DNA from: Lepidodermella squamata | Taxonomy: Eukaryota; Gastrotricha | Length of the DNA: 64,000 nt | Reading direction: 5' to 3' | Assembly: GCA_047495785.1 (NCBI GenBank) | Contig: JBLDXI010000029.1 | Span: forward strand, 3,534,001 to 3,598,000 | Shown: one piece after another, positions 57,612 to 64,000 of the stretch | Position numbering within the stretch: the first letter of the stretch is position 1 | Layout: every line of letters begins with the position of its first letter | Position numbers and translations under genes: made by a program | The notes under the pieces: generated by a model | Seen by the model: only the letters and a program-made list of their open reading frames with translations | Told to the model about the DNA's origin: nothing | Databases searched by the model: none

Positions 57612-58223
57612 GTTACTGATATAGGAAGTTGGAAGCACACCAACAATATATTTTATATGAAGTCTTATTAAAACGTAAAAAACGCATGAAAAAACGCTGG
57701 TATTCCATTGATCACCATTTTGACCACACGAGCAGGGAACTTCTGATAGATCAATGGATATGAAAAAAGGGGCTTCCTTTCACATGAAGAATCCAAAAAG
57801 GAGGATCACATTGAATAGAAAAAGTAAACTCCCTCACTGGCAACTAGATAAAAGGGGTAACATAAGTACATGAAAATAATCTTAATGCGATTCTTCAATG
57901 CCTTATTTTTATTTCTTCAAGTGAAAGAAAACCAATTTTTTAATCACCATTCATCTTTCAATCAGAAGTTAAAATTGCCCGCGTACCATCACATGTGGAT
58001 ATTTCAGCCCCGAATTTATCAAACCAAAGGTCCCCCTGTGATTGTTTTGGTGTTTTCTAGCCAAGGTACCTTCCGTGCCCCCCGGTATTGCGCACACAGT
58101 TTGACACTTGATAAGATGCGTCCGAGAGTGAAATATATCAGAAACTATGAAGAATTAGGAGCTTTTACTTTTTCAGCATCATGAGTCTTCCCAGTTGTCG
58201 CTGTCGATTCCACTGATGAGTGC
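57612..58223. other. 5' flank of NLR gene
   Basis: Non-coding. About 57890-57975 resembles the outer arm of the foldback at 22611-23501 (AACCAATTTTTTAATCACCA, then AGTTAAAATTGCCC). From 58078 on it matches copy A at 5532. Confidence 0.5.
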
Positions 58224-58615
58224 TCATCTATTTGTTGCTTTTATATCGACAAAGTATAGCCAATAATATAAATTGCGAAACTTACTTGCATGGCACAATT
58301 TCCCATGGATTAAAAACAGATTTTCTTTTCCGATAACGAATTGTTCCAACTCAACAGAAATCGTACAAAAAATCGAGAACTTGCGCTTATCAACCCGGCG
58401 GATTATCACTAGGCGTAGCGGAGCAACATAAGCCAGGAACACTAACAGCAAACCAACAAAGCAATTGCAATCATTTCTAAGTTTGGCATCATCGATTGGA
58501 GTATCTGCCTGTGCACCAAAACCACGTATCCTAGAAACATCCGCTTTGTGGAAAAATAATTTATGCGGACTCAATCGATCGATACGCAATACGCTAGCTC
58601 CAATTGCATGCTGAA
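58224..58615 (-). pseudogene. Decayed 5' part of an ankyrin-gene relative
   Basis: A minus-strand open frame reads HKADVSRIRGFGAQ and IDDAKLRNDCNCFVGLLL. The same sequence precedes the ankyrin-only gene at 59671-61590 (KADVSRIRSFGA; DDAKLKSDCNRFFGLLLASM). Here it runs into unrelated sequence with no ankyrin repeats. It is probably a truncated duplicate of the 5' part of that gene. Confidence 0.5.
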
Positions 58616-59670
58616 AGCTGTGGATATAGGCGTGGAAAGGAATGCATCTGAAAAATTAAATAGTGGAAGAATTCCATTCGACTTGTTTCACATTTGATTA
58701 CAGAAGCAATTTCTTTTATCTTGAGAGTTCAATAGAGTAGAAAATCTGAACCAATTAATCGAGGTATGACGGCAGCCAGGATGGAAGAATTTTATTCTAT
58801 TTACATGTTTTTTTTTTTAATTCGGACTCGAAAATACCCCCTAGTTCGAGCATCCTACTTCGCGCACTGGCTAGAGAGGCCGGACTCCCATCCATTCATC
58901 GTCGGGAAACTTGGGAAGATGTAATTATTCCTTGAGTCTAATTCATCGGCTCAGCAGGCGCTGTAGCTGCTCTGTAGTACGTCATATTCGAAGGTTCCGA
59001 TTGCAATAGTCAATAGTCATTTCAAGTAGTAAGTACTATTACTTTGATCCGTGCGCTGATTGGTGAATTTGTTGTTGCTCCGCGATCTGCGATGAAAGCA
59101 TTTTGTCTTGCGACGCTCACCATAAGATGCCCCTTGGACCGTTTCGTGATATGAGCTTCGATAAATTAGTCTTTTTGTGAACCGTTTTTTACCGATTCAA
59201 TGTCATATATATTCTGTAGTAAACTCCGTAAAAATCGCGATAAATTACTGCGGCAAAATGGATCGCACGACTGAATGTTTCATCTGAGAGTCATAAAAGC
59301 GATCGATTATCGATTGAGTTTGGTTGGTTCGATGAAATTGTATTATACCGTTAACATTTGAAAATGGGGTGTGGCGAAATTTTTGACATTATGAGACTCT
59401 GATGACGCTTGAGGCTTTCAAGATCACTGAACGAGCAGTCGCACGATATTAAAAATAGGTTGAAAGTCATCAGGGATCAGGGTTGCTGAGAAAATAGAAA
59501 TGTTGCATGTTGCTAAATACGAAAAATACACACATTACCTACAAATTTTCGTTTTTTATTGCATTGTTGGGGCCCCAGCCCGATTTCGGCCCGTACGCGC
59601 TCCGGCCGGCCTGTACGCAGACGGGTAGCATTGATTTGCTGCTCCGCGCTCTTATTTTTTACTGTGTTCG
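58616..59670. other. No recognisable gene
   Basis: Spacer between the truncated relative and the ankyrin gene; no domain, RNA gene or repeat seen. Confidence 0.4.
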
Positions 59671-61590
59671 TTAGCATTTAAGTCCTTTTAGGTATCTAAC
59701 AATTTTGTCATAGCCATATTCAGCAGCTTGTGAAATCGGCGTTTCGCCGTATTTATTAACAGCGGAAACTGTGGTTGGCGCTTTTCCTGCCAGGAATCGA
59801 ACAACTTCGATGTTGCCACTTCCAGCAGCCATCAGAAGTGGGGTTGTGCCATTGTTATCCACCATAGAAACTGTCATTGGTGCTTTCTCTGCTAGGAATT
59901 GAACAACTTCGATATTGCCCTTTCCAGCAGCTATGAAAAGTGGCGTTTCGCCGGCGTTATCAGCCGCAGAAACCGTTGATGGAGCCTTATCCGCCAGGAA
60001 TCGAACAGCCTCGACACAGCCAATTCTAGCAGCCATCCAAAGCGGAGTTTTTCCTTCGTTATCAGCCACCGAAACTGTAGCTGGCGCTTTCTCTGCAAGG
60101 AATTGAACAACTTCGAAATGGCAATTTTGAGCAGCTATCAAAAGTGGAGTTGCGCCGTTTTTATTGGTCGCCGAAACGGTGGTTGGTGCTTTCTCCGCGA
60201 GAAATCGAACAACGTCGATGTGGCCTTTTTGAGCAGCCATCCAAAGAAGGGTTCCACCTTCGCTATCGGCCGCGGAAAGCGCAGTTGGTGCTTTTTCTGC
60301 CAGGAATTGAACTACTTCGATGTGCCCGTTTTCAGCAGCTATCCTAAGCGGGGTTTTGCCATTTTTATCAGCCGTGGAAACCGTGGCTGGAGCTTTTACT
60401 GCCAGGAATCGAACAACCTCCACGTAGCCATTACCCGCAGCCATCCACAGCGGCGTCGCGCCGTTCTCATTAGCTGCGAAAACCGTGTTTGGTGATTTCT
60501 CGGCAAGGAATCGAACAATTTCGATATGGCCTTTTCTCGCGGCTATCAACAGCGGCGTCGCGCCAATGTTATTAGCCGTGGTAACTGTTTTTGGCGCTTT
60601 TTCCGCAAGAAATCGGACAACATCAATGTTACCATTTTCAGCAGCCATCCATAGCGGGGTTGCGCCGACGTTATTCACCGCTGAAAGCGTATTTGGAGCT
60701 TTCTCCGCGAGGAATCGAGAAACTTCGATGTGACAATTTCCAGCTGCTGCCAGAAGGGGGGTTACGCCGGCGTCATTAGCGGCAGAAATCGTTTTTGGTG
60801 CCTTGTCTGCCAAGAATCTAACCACATCGATACAGCCCATTTTAGCAGCGATATAAAGCGGGGTTGCGCCGTCGCTATTTGCCACAGAGACCGTAGCAGG
60901 TGCTTTCCCCGCCAGGAATCTAACAACTTCGACGTGGCCATTTTGAGAAGCTATCCAAAGCGGGGTTTTACCGCTGTAATTAGCCGCAGAAACCGTAGTC
61001 GGTGCTTCCTCTGCGAGAAATCGAACGATTTCAATGTGGCCATGCTCAGCAGCAATCCAAAGCGGGGTTACGCCGTTACTATCAGCCGTGGAACTTGAAG
61101 TTGGTTCTTTTCCCGCCAGGAATCTAACAACTTCGATTCGACCCATTCTAGCAGCAATCCAAAGCGGTGTTGCGCTTTTGTCATTAGATGCTGAAACCGT
61201 CGCCGGCGCCTTGTCGGCTAGAAATCGGACTACTTCGATGTGGCCATTTTGAGCAGCTACTAAAAGTGGGGTTTCGCTATCGTAACTTGCCGTGGAAATC
61301 GTGGGTGGTGCCTTTTGAGCCAGGAATTGAACAACTTCGGCGTGGCCGTTTTGAGCAGCAATCCAAAGCGGGGTTTTGCCGTCTTTGTCAGCCGTAGAAA
61401 CTGTGGTTGGTGCTTTGTCTGCAAGGTTTTTAACAACTTCGATATTTCCATTTTGAGCAGCGATCCAAAGCGGCGTTCTGCCTTTTTTGTCACCTGCTGA
61501 ATGAAAACAAAATGATTTTTCAGTTGCAAATGCTGTCATCCTTAATTCACCCTGTGTCGAAGCAATCTCTGCTACGGATTTGCCGGCCAT
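59671..61590 (-). CDS. Ankyrin-repeat protein, 18 repeats, no TIR or NB-ARC
   Basis: A single open frame of about 639 residues from MAGKSVAEIASTQG to RYLKGLKC consists almost wholly of 18 ankyrin repeats with the consensus GxTPLWIAAQNGHIEVVRFL and the same ADKAPTTVS linker as the NLR family, so it is clearly related to their C-termini. The units are diverged from one another in DNA, unlike the array at 26-29.8 kb. The frame is open a little beyond the chosen ATG (DDAKLKSDCNRFFGLLLAS), but a 2-base difference from the relative at 58.2-58.6 kb breaks it near 61660, so a further 5' exon is possible. It could be a scaffold or decoy derived from an NLR, or the source of their arrays. Confidence 0.8.
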   Translation of the reverse strand: MAGKSVAEIASTQGELRMTAFATEKSFCFHSAGDKKGRTPLWIAAQNGNIEVVKNLADKAPTTVSTADKDGKTPLWIAAQNGHAEVVQFLAQKAPPTISTASYDSETPLLVAAQNGHIEVVRFLADKAPATVSASNDKSATPLWIAARMGRIEVVRFLAGKEPTSSSTADSNGVTPLWIAAEHGHIEIVRFLAEEAPTTVSAANYSGKTPLWIASQNGHVEVVRFLAGKAPATVSVANSDGATPLYIAAKMGCIDVVRFLADKAPKTISAANDAGVTPLLAAAGNCHIEVSRFLAEKAPNTLSAVNNVGATPLWMAAENGNIDVVRFLAEKAPKTVTTANNIGATPLLIAARKGHIEIVRFLAEKSPNTVFAANENGATPLWMAAGNGYVEVVRFLAVKAPATVSTADKNGKTPLRIAAENGHIEVVQFLAEKAPTALSAADSEGGTLLWMAAQKGHIDVVRFLAEKAPTTVSATNKNGATPLLIAAQNCHFEVVQFLAEKAPATVSVADNEGKTPLWMAARIGCVEAVRFLADKAPSTVSAADNAGETPLFIAAGKGNIEVVQFLAEKAPMTVSMVDNNGTTPLLMAAGSGNIEVVRFLAGKAPTTVSAVNKYGETPISQAAEYGYDKIVRYLKGLKC

Positions 61591-62178
61591 GGACGCTAGC
61601 AGCAAACCAAAAAAGCGGTTGCAATCACTTTTAAGTTTGGCATCATCGATTGCAGCCTCAGCCGCAATGCACCGAAACTACGTATCCTGGAAACATCAGC
61701 TTTGTTAATACATAAATAATTCACGAGGAGTCAATCGATTTATGCGCTAGCTCTAATTGTACAAGGGCAATGCATAAGGGCCCCTTTTCTATTAGGGCAC
61801 CCACGCTCTTTTAAAATGATGTAAGGAATACCTTGATGGATAAGATGTTAAATACCTTAAAAATGGGTACAATTTAGTCAAAAGTACATTTTCAATAGTT
61901 CATTCATTGAAAGTACAACGAGTCCCTTTTTATTGAGAGTATACTCTCCATGGGGGATTGATCACTCACAACATATAGAAAGAAAAAGGCCTATTGAAAG
62001 TTAACTCTCGACGATCCGACACTCTCAAGTTAACTCAATGTTTTAAAACTAAGCCTAAGGAAAACTGACCATTTAATCTTTATTGAAAAAAATTCAAAAA
62101 GGCTCACTACTCATCTCATCTCATGGCATAAGCCCTTAATTCTCACAGCTTCTGCTGACTGAGGTTCATCCGGCTCGT
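61591..62178. other. 5' flank of ankyrin gene
   Basis: The first 150 bases are homologous to 58480-58640. No other gene is recognisable. Confidence 0.4.
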
Positions 62179-62544
62179 CTACTTGACCCAGCTCGTGGCG
62201 TCAATCCTCGCGGGCCCATTATGGCAACCATTCAGCAGGTAACACCTGCGCGCGGGTGTGCCCAAGACGGATTTCATGAACGTCAGGGCTTGACAGCCGG
62301 GTTTTGTTGAGCACATAAGTTTGCAGACATCTTCAGTCAACTGCAATGCGCCGGTTATAAGCTGCACTAGATTGGACGGATTTATGTTCAAGTTTGTAGT
62401 TGTTCGACAATCGCCCAAAGCTGCTTTGTAACCTTCACAAATCAAGAATCACTGTTTATTGCATGGCTATATTTCCCGATGACAGATAACTTACGTGCCG
62501 ACGAAGAACGTCAAAGCTAAGGCGACTGCGAACTTGTTAGACAT
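62179..62544 (-). CDS. Small secreted Cys-rich protein (PAN/Apple-like), exon structure uncertain
   Basis: Exon 1 (62544-62495) encodes MSNKFAVALALTFFVGT, a good signal-peptide core, and ends at a strong donor (CAC/GTAAGT). The downstream frame to 62179 has seven to eight cysteines (CEGYKAALGDC; VCKLMCSTKPGCQALTF; ARRCYLLNGC; ending ATSWVK), which resembles a PAN/Apple domain. With the acceptor I can see (ACAG, about 62442) the phases do not match, so a base error, another acceptor or decay must be assumed. If functional it would be a secreted carbohydrate- or protein-binding molecule. Confidence 0.5.
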
Positions 62545-64000
62545 GGCTTGAGTTTATGATGAAAACGAATATCAAATTTGAAGAATGAAAAATTAAGCGA
62601 TTAACGCCGTAATTTATAGGCGTTTTATTGTCTGAGAACTCTTGCGCTAACTAATAACAGACAAAACGGCATACATGCGTGATGCAGCTGAAGCAATGAG
62701 AGTTGAGTGGTACGTGACAAAAAATGCTTGCCGCTTAAGGGAAAATAGCGAAACGGTCTGCCAATTTTAATGAATATTACTTTATGAGTAATTTCTCAAG
62801 TGTTCTACTTTGCATGAATTATAGCGAATCTTCATTGCAATAATAATAGAAAATGTTGCAGCTGATGCGACAGGCCCTGTAACCACCGAAAAATTTCCGT
62901 AGTATGCGAAGGAGACATCGCCGCAAGGTTATGCTCCCGAAATAGCTAATTTAATTTTCATGAAATAAATTCAAGCAAGCTAATTCCCTTGTTCCTTCAA
63001 ATCGCGAATTATTACAGAGAGCCAACATCACCAAATTATGGTCGAAGTTCGGTTGATCTTATTCCTAACAGCAACTCTCGGGTTATGCCAAGTCTAAGCT
63101 AGTTCCAACGACACAGCGAAAAGGCAGAAGAAGCCAATCCGACTTCTGATGCTGTCGTTACTAGTAATGACCGGGCATGAACTTAGGGGCAACATGACGT
63201 GTAAAGCTGCCCGAGAAATGGTTTTTCAAATGGTCAACGAACAGCAAGACTTTCTTTCCAGCTACTAAATCGAGCTCGATTTTCGAAACGAAGGTTTCTT
63301 AGGCGGACTATCCGTAAGAGAAACTATGGCATTTACACGGAGAATCGAAACTTCAACAGTCAAAATAGCCTCCCCAGTTTTAACTGGGCCATTTCTGTCG
63401 TCAGCATGCTGCCCAGTTGCGTCCAAAATTCGTATGTTCGAGTTTCCAGCGTGAATTCAGGCGATCCTCTGATGGCGCTTCGATTTCTGTGCCAATGCTT
63501 TAAATTCGGTATGAAAGTGTAACCGCTGGGTTCTTTATCCACAAGTCACTCTAGTATTCAACTCTACACTTTATTATCAGCAATTACAGTAATTGTTATA
63601 ACTTGACTCCAGCGATGCTACAGACTACGTGAACCACTAGCGGTGTAACAAAGGTGCATCTAAACCTGAGCTAACAAGACCACTTTGATCCTATCGATCC
63701 GTGGTATTTATATAGCATGAATTCTACATCTATTTGACCATACAAGGAAAGTCTATAGATCAGCAACATCGATTATCGTCAATTCAATCAATTATCTAGC
63801 GCGCTGAATCATCCGGTTATCATCATCAATAATAATATCATTAACAATCATTCAGCCGCTACAAAAGGACCAAGGTATTTGTTCATTTTTCAATTCGTAA
63901 CCTAAGCATTCATTTCCCAACTACTTGGTTGGCGGGTGCAATTATTTGACTTCTAACTGCAAAAAGTGAGAAGCGATCAGCAGAAAAAGGTTGCCTATTT
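62545..64000. other. No gene I can support
   Basis: A minus-strand open frame at 63360-63542 (60 codons, MDKEPSGYTF onward) has protein-like residue use but no domain or partner exon. The remainder is AT-rich intergenic sequence. Confidence 0.35.

Larger units (their letters stand above)
52469..58411. repeat. Segmental duplication, copy B
   Basis: The fuller copy of the block also found at 1502-5848, same orientation. It includes the receptor ligand-binding domain, spacer, complete TIR / NB-ARC / ankyrin gene and its 5' flank to 58411 (CGGATTATCACTA). Confidence 0.9.

Overview
This window is nuclear DNA from an animal, most likely a small-genome invertebrate. Coding exons are split by very short GT-AG introns of about 45-60 nt. 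The genes include a Cys-loop ligand-gated channel and ankyrin-repeat immune-type proteins, and the rest is dense with eukaryotic transposons (MULE, CACTA/EnSpm-like, P-like, PIF/Harbinger, Tc1/pogo-type MITEs, non-LTR elements). I see no bacterial operon signals. I cannot name the species; an arthropod-like, tardigrade or rotifer-type genome would all fit.

Host genes. (1) A small family of TIR / NB-ARC / ankyrin proteins has three members: a broken copy at 2.9-5.5 kb (minus), an intact five-exon gene at 23.66-29.81 kb (plus, 1982 aa, 35 nearly identical ankyrin repeats), and an intact five-exon gene at 53.95-57.61 kb (minus, 1149 aa, about 10 repeats). A fourth, ankyrin-only relative lies at 59.67-61.59 kb (minus, 18 repeats). 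(2) A Cys-loop receptor gene on the minus strand has its ligand-binding domain at 52.28-53.02 kb and its membrane segments M1-M3 at 43.17-43.90 kb. (3) There is a small secreted Cys-rich protein near 62.2-62.5 kb. A block holding the receptor ligand-binding domain and the NLR gene occurs twice in the same orientation (1502-5848 and 52469-58411); the first copy has lost the TIR exons and much of the receptor.

Mobile DNA by region. 8.6-14.0 kb: two equal 1071-bp inverted repeats flank a 5'-truncated non-LTR tail. 14.23-18.72 kb: a complete MULE with a 12-bp flanking direct repeat, arrays of a short motif at both ends, and one eight-exon gene joining a RING finger, a FLYWCH finger and a MULE transposase. 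19.06-21.64 kb: a pogo-type MITE, arrays of a 10-bp palindrome, a tRNA-like Pol III promoter and a decayed P-element transposase. 22.6-23.5 kb: a palindromic foldback just upstream of the large NLR gene. 30.87-34.46 kb: a decayed PIF/Harbinger element with 132-bp inverted repeats. 35.84-38.09 kb: a CACTGT-ended non-autonomous element with a Tc1-like foldback nested in it. 38.5-40.45 kb: a broken non-LTR retrotransposon. 43.905-52.282 kb: an 8.4-kb CACTA-like element with three genes and a nested foldback, sitting inside an exon of the Cys-loop receptor.

How the parts relate. The CACTA-like element has a TA target duplication. Removing it with one TA would rejoin the receptor ligand-binding domain to M1 in frame. 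The NLR genes look like an expanding innate-immune family whose ankyrin arrays turn over by unequal exchange. Annotation is from reading alone; exon calls rest on splice consensus, phase agreement and comparison between paralogues in the window.
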